64,000 bases of DNA from the NCBI RefSeq assembly GCF_019343495.1, contig NZ_CP072549.1, positions 2,294,001-2,358,000 on the forward strand. Direction: 5' to 3'. Both the position numbers and the translations under genes were made by a program. Below the pieces are notes generated by a model. It made no database searches, had not been told where the DNA came from, and saw nothing but the letters and a program-made list of their open reading frames with translations. This stretch comes from Acinetobacter lwoffii. Its GTDB lineage: Bacteria > Pseudomonadota > Gammaproteobacteria > Pseudomonadales > Moraxellaceae. Shown here in pieces: positions 37,058-43,659 of the stretch (position 1 is its first letter; each line of letters opens with the position of its first letter).

Positions 37058-37399
37058 GGTCCCGGTCTGACTTTAATTGTTATGGCAGATTTTTTTTAAG
37101 ACTTATTGGATATTTATAACTTTATTTACACAAGATAACATAAGTTTGAATGCTTGATAAACAACAATATTTAAAACATTTTTGTGATTTAGTTGATATC
37201 TGATCTGCTCAGTCTTTGCCGATAGCGCAAGTGATCCAGGCTATGTCAAAGGGTCTTAATCAAAATTAAAGAGGTTAAGAGGTATACAGTTTTGTTCTAA
37301 ATTCAGGATGATGTGTTTTATTTGTACTAATTATTTCAATATAGTCAATCGTTAAAATGGCTGCATTGTTAGAAACAACCAAAGATAAAGAGCGAAGCC
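37058..37399. other. Divergent promoter region of the GGDEF gene and azoR
   Basis: AT-rich, with no gene or repeat recognised. CGTTAAAAT at about 37352 could be a -10 for azoR. Confidence 0.35.
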
Positions 37400-37969
37400 A
37401 TGAAAGTTTTACAGATTGATTCCAGTATTTTAGGAGATGCTTCTATTTCGCGTCAGTTAACTCAGGCCGTGGTGGAACAATTGCAGCAAAAATATGCTGA
37501 GGCCATTGAGGTTGAATATCTGGATCTGGCAGCACAGCCTATTCCCCATCTTACCGCCGAAATTTTAATGGGCCAGAATGCAGAACAGACGGCATTGGGC
37601 GAGGAAATTTTAGAACAATATTTGCAGGCGGATGTCGTGGTGATTGGTGCAGCGATGTATAACTTCGGTTTGCCATCGACCCTGAAAGCCTGGATTGACC
37701 GGATCTGTGTCGCGGGACGCACCTTTAAATATACCGAACAAGGTCCTGTGGGTCTGGCGGGCAATAAAAAAGTGTATATCGCCAGCAGCCGTGGTGGTGT
37801 GTATGGTGAGCAAAGCCCGGCTGATTTTCAGGAGGCTTTCTTGAAAACCGTATTTAACTTTACTGGCGTGAATGATATTGAAGTGATTCGTGCTGAAGGG
37901 GTGAACATGGGAGAAGCGGTTAAAGCCCAAGCGCTACAAACTGCATTGCAGCAGGTTCAGGCCATTTAA
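37400..37969 (+). CDS. azoR: FMN-dependent NADH-azoreductase
   Basis: A 189-residue flavodoxin-like homodimeric quinone/azo reductase (AzoR/AcpD). Diagnostic parts are the phosphate-binding N-terminus (IDSSILGDASISRQLT), PMYNF-like AAMYNFGLPSTLKAWIDRI and the loop IASSRGGVYG. The family reduces quinones and azo compounds with NADH and helps against thiol-specific stress. It stands alone, with a terminator at 37988. No LysR regulator is adjacent. Confidence 0.93.
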   Translation: MKVLQIDSSILGDASISRQLTQAVVEQLQQKYAEAIEVEYLDLAAQPIPHLTAEILMGQNAEQTALGEEILEQYLQADVVVIGAAMYNFGLPSTLKAWIDRICVAGRTFKYTEQGPVGLAGNKKVYIASSRGGVYGEQSPADFQEAFLKTVFNFTGVNDIEVIRAEGVNMGEAVKAQALQTALQQVQAI

Positions 37970-37985
37970 AACCTAAAACCTCTTT

Positions 37986-38016
37986 TCAAAGGGTCAGCTA
38001 CGGCTGACCCTTTTTA
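37986..38016 (+). terminator. Intrinsic terminator of azoR
   Basis: AAAGGGTCAGC-TACG-GCTGACCCTTTTT. Confidence 0.92.
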
Positions 38017-38031
38017 TATGCTAAATCATGC

Positions 38032-38943
38032 TTAATCCCGATCCAGACGATGGGCAAATTCTGCAAGATCGGTCAGCGCCTGTTTGGCTTCATCGAACCA
38101 GGCGCTGAACATCTGGAAGTTGTGCCACATGCCGGTATACAGTTTAAATTCGACCTCGACACCTGCCTGCTCCGCTTTTTCTTTAAAACGGCTAGCATCA
38201 TCCAGCAGAATTTCCTTGGAACCCACCTGAATATGAATCGGTGGCAAACCAGTTAAATCGGCGAAAAAGGGAGAAACTTCCGGATCACCCCGATCAATCG
38301 AACGCGGCACATAATATTCAATCCCAGTTTGAACTGTTTCCAGAGACAGCAGGACGTCATGCTTCTGGTTATAACGTAAAGATTCACTGGTCAACGTTAA
38401 ATCCAGCAGTGGAGATAGCAAAATCAGACCGCTGACCTGTGGCAGACTTTCCTGCTGTATTTTGAGTGCCAGCGCCAAGGCCAGATTGGCACCGCAAGAA
38501 TCGCCGGACAGAATAATATCTTTGGCCTGAACACCTTGATCCAGCAGCAGATTATAGACATCAAACAAGGCTTCTAATGCTTCTGGATAGGCAGATTCAG
38601 GTGATAGCGGATAATCGACATGCAGTACCTGCATCTGGGTTCGAGCCGCAATTTGAGTCATAAACGCGCGATGGGTATTTAAAGAACCTAAGTAAAATGC
38701 GCCGCCATGAATATGAAAAATCAGCTGGGTCGATTCCTGCTGCGGCTTAATTTCTTCCGCGCGCAGTCCGGCCAGTCGGAGCGAGCGAATCTGTACCGTT
38801 TTATCCTGAGGGAAAAGTTTGCACATCTGTTCCAGAGCAATGCGCATTGAACTCGGTGGAAGACTGAATCTGCTCGGGGCACGAATGGCCGTTTTTAAAA
38901 AGCTTTCTGTAATTAATTGTTTCGTTAGCGGGCTTATCTTCAT
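38032..38943 (-). CDS. Alpha/beta hydrolase of the hormone-sensitive-lipase type
   Basis: A 303-residue esterase. The oxyanion motif is HIHGGAFYLGS (HGGA in place of HGGG), the nucleophile is in SGDSCGANLALAL, the acid in the GSKEILLDDASRF segment and the histidine in YTGMWHNFQMF. These are the four marks of the HSL/bHSL family. No signal peptide is visible, so it is cytoplasmic. The substrates are probably short-chain esters, but this is not shown by the sequence. Confidence 0.87.
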   Translation of the reverse strand: MKISPLTKQLITESFLKTAIRAPSRFSLPPSSMRIALEQMCKLFPQDKTVQIRSLRLAGLRAEEIKPQQESTQLIFHIHGGAFYLGSLNTHRAFMTQIAARTQMQVLHVDYPLSPESAYPEALEALFDVYNLLLDQGVQAKDIILSGDSCGANLALALALKIQQESLPQVSGLILLSPLLDLTLTSESLRYNQKHDVLLSLETVQTGIEYYVPRSIDRGDPEVSPFFADLTGLPPIHIQVGSKEILLDDASRFKEKAEQAGVEVEFKLYTGMWHNFQMFSAWFDEAKQALTDLAEFAHRLDRD

Positions 38944-39099
38944 CTTCCTTCCATCTTTTTGTGCTTTTATTGATCGTGTAGATTATTTACCAACCATATT
39001 TACAAGGTTACACTAAATAGTCACAGCTAAAAATTGAAAAATTGTTGTGACTTTTTAATACTACATGGGTCTATTTTCAGACTAAGGAAATGAAGAAAA

Positions 39100-39537
39100 A
39101 TGAAAAAAATAGCGCTTACGTTAGGACTACTAGGCTTATCTGCACTGGCTAATGCCGCGGATCCTTTAAATGGCACGGTATGGAAAACCATTGATGATAA
39201 AACCAAGCAGCCTAAGGCCATGGTTAAATTCACTGAACAAAAGAACGGCACTTTGTCAGCCAGTATTCAGTCTGTGTTAACTCCAGGTGAAGAAAATGCC
39301 TGCAAGAAATGTGAAGGTCCATATCACAACAAATCTCTGAAAGGCCTGACCATTGTTAAAGGTCTAAAAAATGCTGGCGGGACTAGCTATGACAGCGGTT
39401 CGATCCTGGATCCGCAATCCGGTAAAACCTATAAGTTGAAAGGCCAGCTGGCAGACGGTGGCAAGAAACTTGAGCTACGTGGTTTCATCGGCGTAGCGGC
39501 ATTGGGTCGTAACCAGACCTGGATTCGTGCCAACTAA
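39100..39537 (+). CDS. DUF2147-family exported protein
   Basis: A 145-residue protein with a signal peptide (1-19, ANA-A). The mature part begins DPLNGTVWKTIDDKTKQPKAMVKF and carries the conserved Cys pair in ENACKKCEGPYHNKSLKGL, the DYDSGSILDPQSGKTYKLK-like segment and GFIGVAALGRNQTWIR. This is the DUF2147 lipocalin-like fold, likely periplasmic. Its role is not known. The gene is monocistronic and ends in a clear terminator. Confidence 0.85.
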   Translation: MKKIALTLGLLGLSALANAADPLNGTVWKTIDDKTKQPKAMVKFTEQKNGTLSASIQSVLTPGEENACKKCEGPYHNKSLKGLTIVKGLKNAGGTSYDSGSILDPQSGKTYKLKGQLADGGKKLELRGFIGVAALGRNQTWIRAN

Positions 39538-39557
39538 TTTATTTTAAGCAGATATAC

Positions 39558-39588
39558 AAAAGCCTGACCAATGTCAGGCTTTTTTTAT
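39558..39588. terminator. Terminator between DUF2147 and the ArsC-like gene
   Basis: AAAAGCCTGAC-CAAT-GTCAGGCTTTTTTT. Confidence 0.9.
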
Positions 39589-39610
39589 GAGTGTTATTCA
39601 ATACAAGATA

Positions 39611-39970
39611 TTAGCGGTCTAAGCCACGATAAACCGTTTCATTAAAACCGGCAATAAATCCTGTAGAGGTTGCCAGTATTGGACGTTTGATTAAACTGGT
39701 ATGGGTGGTTAATGCATTAATTAAGGCATTTTCACTCGACAGGGCGGTTTGTTGCTCTTCTTCACTGAGTTTACGCCAGGTGGTGCCTTTCTTATTCAGG
39801 ACCACGTCCTGACCCAAGGCATCCAGCCAGGTTTTGATGGTTTCAGCATCGATGCCCTGTTTTTTATAATCATGAAATTCATAACTCAGACCTTGCTCAG
39901 TCAGTAGATCAAAGGCTTTCTTCATCGAAGTGCAATTTTTAATTCCGTAAATTTTTAACATAGCTGCCAT
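39611..39970 (-). CDS. ArsC/Spx-family protein (YffB-like)
   Basis: A 119-residue thioredoxin-fold protein. The N-terminal active-site loop is GIKNCTSMKKAFDLL with a single Cys (Cys13 or so), as in YffB rather than the CXXC of Spx. YEFHDYKKQGID, NKKGTTWRKLSEEEQ and IKRPILATSTGFIAGFNETVY are conserved pieces of the family. Glutathione-dependent reductase activity is likely but unproven. The start is ATG at 39970, and an alternative is 39961. Confidence 0.85.
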   Translation of the reverse strand: MAAMLKIYGIKNCTSMKKAFDLLTEQGLSYEFHDYKKQGIDAETIKTWLDALGQDVVLNKKGTTWRKLSEEEQQTALSSENALINALTTHTSLIKRPILATSTGFIAGFNETVYRGLDR

Positions 39971-40165
39971 CTAAAAAATTTAAATCATGAACTAGCTTAA
40001 CCAAATTGGCAGCAGCAAACCATGCAAAAGCAAATGAAAAAAAAGAAAAAATTTTAAATACCAGAAAAGTCATGTCATCAAAATGACATCAAGCAGCTTT
40101 AACATGAGCAGCAAGAAAAAGAACAATCTAAATAATAAGAAAAATAAAAATTTGGGAATGATAGA

Positions 40166-40206
40166 AATAGAAAACCCGCATTTAATCATCCTGATCATGC
40201 GGGTCT
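40166..40206 (-). terminator. Intrinsic terminator of sRNA 1
   Basis: ACCCGCAT (40174-40181) pairs with ATGCGGGT (40197-40204). On the minus strand the stem is followed by TTTTCTATTTC. Confidence 0.85.
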
Positions 40207-40322
40207 CAATCCAACGTCCAATGTCACATCCATGCAAAACAAGCTAAATCTATAGTCTGTTTTATTTTCGTCCTACGGCGTCCTGTCCTTGTGTTGTCGT
40301 CCTGACATGTCCTTGTGCCGTA
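40166..40322 (-). ncRNA. Candidate CsrA/RsmA-sequestering sRNA 1
   Basis: No protein is encoded here. Read leftward from about 40320, the expected RNA is about 150 nt and contains nine GGA motifs (complements of TCC at 40189, 40210, 40217, 40229, 40271, 40281, 40286, 40300 and 40310). Six are AGGA. One reads ACAAGGACATGT, a 12-mer whose ACARGGA core matches the CsrA consensus and whose ends pair. GTC-AGGAC-GAC puts another GGA in a loop. A closing stem CTACGGC/GCCGTAG spans five of them. The RNA ends in the terminator ACCCGCAT/ATGCGGGT plus TTTT, whose loop holds a further AGGA. The promoter has a poor -35. This is the design of CsrB/RsmZ RNAs; the exact ends are inferred. Confidence 0.75.
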
Positions 40323-40377
40323 GCGCTATAATGCTATGTTATTACATTGAGATAAACCCAAAAAATACGTCATGTTA

Positions 40378-40395
40378 TGTAAGAGATAAACCTTA
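40378..40395 (-). promoter_or_regulatory. GacA-box-like half site upstream of sRNA 1
   Basis: On the minus strand TAAGGTTTATCTCTTACA matches the AT centre and the complete right half of TGTAAGNNATNNCTTACA. The left half is degenerate. It is centred about 66 bp before the expected start of sRNA 1. A related GAGATAAACC piece is repeated at 40349-40358. Confidence 0.6.
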
Positions 40396-40434
40396 ATTCA
40401 GTGAACGTGTGTTCACTGAATTAAATAATGAAAA

Positions 40435-41253
40435 TTATAATTTATAATCGATAATCACTGGGGCATGGTCGCTAAACCATTGTTCTTTATAGACCCAGGC
40501 ATTAACAGTGCGCTCTTTCCAGTCCGGAGAACAGGCATGATAATCAATCCGCCAACCAACGTTCTTGGCGCGTGCTTGTCCACGGTTTGACCACCAGGAG
40601 TATAATTCGGCTTCTTTGCGGACTTCACGGAAAGTATCGACATAACCAAGCTCATCGTAGATATGATCTAGCCAGGCACGTTCATGCGGTAAACAGCCCG
40701 AGGCTTTCTGGTTGCCCGACCAGTTTTTAATATCAATACGTTTATGCACGATATTATAGTCACCGCAGACAATCACCGATTTATTTTCATCGCGCCACTG
40801 TTTCAGAATTTTTGCGTATTCTTCCAGAAAGTGATCTTTACGCGCTTGTGCTTCATCGCCTGATGAGCCGGAAGGTAGGTACAGGGAACAGATCTGTACG
40901 GTTTGTTCTAGACCCAAGTCAAATTCAGCGGCAATAAAACGGCCTTGTGAATCGGCCAGTTCAAAACCCAGGCCATCAGTTAAAGACACAAAAGGCAGAC
41001 GGCTATAAATGGCCGTACCGGCATAACCCGGACGCTCGGCAGGAAACAGGTGCGTGTACCAGCCTTCAGGCTTGAATTTGTCCGTCCACTGCGCATGCGT
41101 GATCCGGCTTTCCTGTATGCAAATCACGTCGGCATCCGACTGTTCCATCCATTCCAATAGACCTTTGGTGACAGATGAGCGTAAGCCGTTGACATTAATT
41201 GAAACGACGCGAAGAATTTTTTGATCACCTGAATAGCTACTCTTTGGTATCAT
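40435..41253 (-). CDS. crc: Crc / exodeoxyribonuclease III-family protein
   Basis: A 272-residue member of the ExoIII/APE1 fold, next to and divergent from pyrE, the genomic place of crc (catabolite repression control) in Pseudomonas and Acinetobacter. It keeps all ExoIII catalytic positions: N in SINVNG, E in IQESR, Y in SLYLPSG, D and N in CGDYNIVH, D in WRIDYH, and D-H in SDHAPV. Pseudomonas Crc, as I recall it, has lost several of these. A repair nuclease, a Crc regulator acting with Hfq, or both are possible. The start is ATG at 41253; the in-frame TTG at 41259 is an alternative. Confidence 0.8.
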   Translation of the reverse strand: MIPKSSYSGDQKILRVVSINVNGLRSSVTKGLLEWMEQSDADVICIQESRITHAQWTDKFKPEGWYTHLFPAERPGYAGTAIYSRLPFVSLTDGLGFELADSQGRFIAAEFDLGLEQTVQICSLYLPSGSSGDEAQARKDHFLEEYAKILKQWRDENKSVIVCGDYNIVHKRIDIKNWSGNQKASGCLPHERAWLDHIYDELGYVDTFREVRKEAELYSWWSNRGQARAKNVGWRIDYHACSPDWKERTVNAWVYKEQWFSDHAPVIIDYKL

Positions 41254-41293
41254 GCGCAAGTCTTACCTTAATTAATGGATTTAGGAGCACCTC

Positions 41294-41944
41294 ATGTCAA
41301 CGCCAGCTCAGTTTAACCCGCAAGCTTTTATCGAACTCGCATTATCACGCGGTGTGCTTAAATTTGGTGAGTTTACTTTAAAATCGGGACGTGTGAGTCC
41401 CTATTTTTTTAATGCGGGTCTGTTAAATGATGGTGAAGCCTTGACACTGCTGGCTTCTGGCTATGCTGCAAAACTGACTGAATGTGACCATGTTGAAGTG
41501 ATTTTTGGCCCTGCCTATAAAGGTATCCCTTTTGTAGCAGCGACCGCGGTGGCTCTGTCGCAAAATCATGGCGTGAGTGTGCCGTGGGGTTTTAATCGCA
41601 AAGAAGCCAAAGATCATGGCGAGGGTGGCGTATTGGTTGGTGCTTCTGTAGAAGGTAAAAAAGTCTGGATCATTGATGACGTAATTACGGCAGGCACAGC
41701 GATTCGTGAAGTCGTGACCATCCTGAAAAATGCCGGTGCCCAAATTGCCGGTGTACTTGTGGCGCTTGATCGTCAGGAGAAAGGTCAGGGTGATTTATCT
41801 GCCATTCAGGAAGTGCAGCAAGAGCTTGAGATTCCTGTACATGCCTTAATTACCATGAAAGATTTAATGGACTATCTGGAAGCGAAAGGCGACCTAGAAG
41901 CTTTGGCGAAAATGGAAGATTACCGTGTTAAATACGGGATCTAA
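41294..41944 (+). CDS. pyrE: Orotate phosphoribosyltransferase
   Basis: PyrE makes orotidine 5'-phosphate from orotate and PRPP in pyrimidine synthesis. The 216 residues are of family length. The PRPP loop is [16 protein letters not shown], with the N-terminal [19 protein letters not shown] and the flexible loop [25 protein letters not shown] upstream is a good ribosome binding site. Its natural terminator has been split by IS copy 2. Confidence 0.96.
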   Translation: MSTPAQFNPQAFIELALSRGVLKFGEFTLKSGRVSPYFFNAGLLNDGEALTLLASGYAAKLTECDHVEVIFGPAYKGIPFVAATAVALSQNHGVSVPWGFNRKEAKDHGEGGVLVGASVEGKKVWIIDDVITAGTAIREVVTILKNAGAQIAGVLVALDRQEKGQGDLSAIQEVQQELEIPVHALITMKDLMDYLEAKGDLEALAKMEDYRVKYGI

Positions 41945-41960
41945 GCCTGGATTGGCATAG

Positions 41961-41977
41961 AAAAGGAAGCTTGAGCT
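41961..41977 (+). terminator. Left half of the pyrE terminator, split by IS copy 2
   Basis: AAAAGGAAGCTTGAGCT here and GCTTGAGCTTCCTTTTTTT at 43247-43265, once the IS and one target copy are removed, rebuild AAAAGGAAGCT-TG-AGCTTCCTTTTTT. The palindrome inside the IS end at 42001-42030 probably now ends pyrE transcription. Confidence 0.85.
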
Positions 41978-43246
41978 CATTGCTGTCCCACAATTTTTCA
42001 CAAGAGGAAGCTCATTTGAGCTTCCTCTTGTTTTATGGGTATTTTATCGGGTGAAAATAAAGCTTTTAAAGTTCTTCTTTCAAACAAATTCACTTGAATT
42101 ATTCTGAGTAAACGTTGAACTGTCCAACCTGTTTTCCCTAAATGTTGAGCGAAACTCACCAATAAATAGGCGATCATCGCAATCCAGATTTGTGTCTGAA
42201 TTGCGTTCCTGCTGCGGCCTAGAAACGCTTTTAATTTGAGATTCTGCTTAATCGCCTTAAAGAACAGCTCAACTTTCCAACGATCTTTATAAATCGCCGC
42301 AATGGTGGAGGCGGCTAAATGAAAGTTATTGCTGAGAAAGCTAAAGTGCTTGCCACTTTGCTGATCTCTATATTCAATTCTTCTTAACACTGGGGCTTTT
42401 CTTTTTAGGGCATGTGCGCTATTCAGCTGAATGGTTTCATCTTTTAGAATACCTTTGGATTCAAGCACTGGATGTTGCTGGATCACCTGATACACAGATT
42501 TAGGCCTAAAACGTGTGACAAATCCAATGTTTTGAGCAGTCAGATTTGCATACCATTGGTAATCGACATAGCCTTTATCAAAAACTACAATGCTGCCAGC
42601 AGGAAACTGGAATTTGCGGCCTTGTACCATGTCATTTTCTTTGCCATTTTCAACTGCAACAAACTCAGGAATATCATTGCTGTGATTCAATCCTATGCTG
42701 AGTTTCATGCTGGCTTTTGAGTCGTGAACTTTGGCCCATTCACATAAGGAAAGCGACAGGTCAATATGACTGGCATCCAAGGAATACAAGGGATTCTTAA
42801 AGCGAAATTTATGAGCTACTTTTGAGTGTTCATAGTATTTAAGCAACTTGTGAAATAGCTGTTGATACAAGGCAGCAGGCTGCTGCTCATTGATTCGTGC
42901 CAGCGTGCTTCGGGGAATAGACTTTGCTCCGAGATGACTTAGCTTTTCCTGTTGGCACTCCAAATTGGATTGAATATCTCTCAGACTTTGTCTACAAGAG
43001 AATTGAGACATCAATATGGCAATAAACTGATCCCACCGGGAAGCCGCTCTAAATTTCTGTCCAACATGGTGTACTTTAGCAAGTTGTTCAAAATCCTGTC
43101 GCACAACAGGTTTAATTAGCTCATGAAATACGGTATTCTGATGTGACAAAACCTGAATCCTGGTCGTTAAAGTGTTTGTTTGCACTCATATTTTAACTGT
43201 TAGGACTCAGGTTTTTTTATTTAAAGCAAACTATGGGACAGCAGTG
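41978..43246 (-). mobile_element. IS4-family insertion sequence, copy 2
   Basis: This is the same 1,269-bp element as copy 1, in reverse orientation. The 9-bp target duplication GCTTGAGCT lies at 41969-41977 and 43247-43255, inside the pyrE terminator. The ends are CATTGCTGTCCC (left, IS right end) and GGGACAGCAGTG (right, IS left end). Confidence 0.95.
41998..43185 (-). CDS. IS4-family DDE transposase, copy 2
   Basis: Its 395-residue product is identical to that of copies 1 and 3, with all DDE and YREK residues intact, so it should be active. The start is GTG at 43185, in the loop of the element's leader hairpin. Transcription from pyrE enters it antisense. Confidence 0.95.
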   Translation of the reverse strand: MQTNTLTTRIQVLSHQNTVFHELIKPVVRQDFEQLAKVHHVGQKFRAASRWDQFIAILMSQFSCRQSLRDIQSNLECQQEKLSHLGAKSIPRSTLARINEQQPAALYQQLFHKLLKYYEHSKVAHKFRFKNPLYSLDASHIDLSLSLCEWAKVHDSKASMKLSIGLNHSNDIPEFVAVENGKENDMVQGRKFQFPAGSIVVFDKGYVDYQWYANLTAQNIGFVTRFRPKSVYQVIQQHPVLESKGILKDETIQLNSAHALKRKAPVLRRIEYRDQQSGKHFSFLSNNFHLAASTIAAIYKDRWKVELFFKAIKQNLKLKAFLGRSRNAIQTQIWIAMIAYLLVSFAQHLGKTGWTVQRLLRIIQVNLFERRTLKALFSPDKIPIKQEEAQMSFLL

Positions 43247-43316
43247 GCTTGAGCTTCCTTTTTTTATAGATGCTCGATTTTCTAAGTATTTGAAATTTAT
43301 TATCTCTGTCTATTCT

Positions 43317-43334
43317 TGTAAGCATTCGCTTACA
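43317..43334 (+). promoter_or_regulatory. GacA/UvrY activator box upstream of sRNA 2
   Basis: TGTAAGCATTCGCTTACA has both half sites of TGTAAG-N6-CTTACA exactly, with 7-bp arms. It is centred about 66 bp before the expected sRNA 2 start, the distance known for rsmY/rsmZ in Pseudomonas. Confidence 0.8.
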
Positions 43335-43378
43335 TCAATTCCAGCACTTTGCGGCTGTTTTGAATAGTGGAAATTTCC

Positions 43379-43384
43379 TATGAT
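43379..43384 (+). promoter_or_regulatory. -10 element of sRNA 2
   Basis: TATGAT. The region 17 bp upstream (TGTTTT) is a poor -35, as expected for an activator-dependent promoter. Confidence 0.6.
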
Positions 43385-43390
43385 GGCTTT

Positions 43391-43512
43391 AACAGGAACA
43401 GGAGGTTCCACACAAGAATAACAATAGATAAATACAAGGAAAGTAAGGTACGACAGGAGTTATACTAAGCGAACCCATACGGAAAACCCCTGGCAGATGC
43501 CAGGGGTTTTTC
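43391..43512 (+). ncRNA. Candidate CsrA/RsmA-sequestering sRNA 2 (RsmY-like)
   Basis: The expected RNA is about 122 nt, close to RsmY. It has five GGA motifs (43395, 43401, 43438, 43456, 43481). GGAAC-AGGAG-GTTCC is a perfect five-base-pair hairpin with AGGAG in the loop, the ideal CsrA target. ACAAGGAAAG and CGACAGGAGTT are further sites. The single-stranded middle contains four AAN triplets in a row (AAG AAT AAC AAT), the pattern bound by the Hfq distal face with Crc. It ends in a 13-bp terminator stem. No open frame with a ribosome binding site fits. Its ends are inferred. Confidence 0.8.
43483..43512 (+). terminator. Intrinsic terminator of sRNA 2
   Basis: AAAACCCCTGGCA-GA-TGCCAGGGGTTTTT is a perfect 13-bp stem. 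The DNA from here to the next IS (43513-43641) shows no gene. Confidence 0.93.
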
Positions 43513-43659
43513 ATTTCTATTTCTTTATAGAGCAACGCTTACAACAGCAATGATTCAGAACATGATTCTTAAAAATTCACTGTTAATGAGCTAAATAGAG
43601 GAGTAGAAAACCTTTCACCAAAATTATGAATCTTCAGAGCTAAAAAAAGCACCTGAAGG

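Noticed and set aside
8543..43246. 33-kb inversion between IS copies 1 and 2 by recombination
   Set aside because: Each copy is flanked by its own exact target duplication, which recombination between copies would have mixed.
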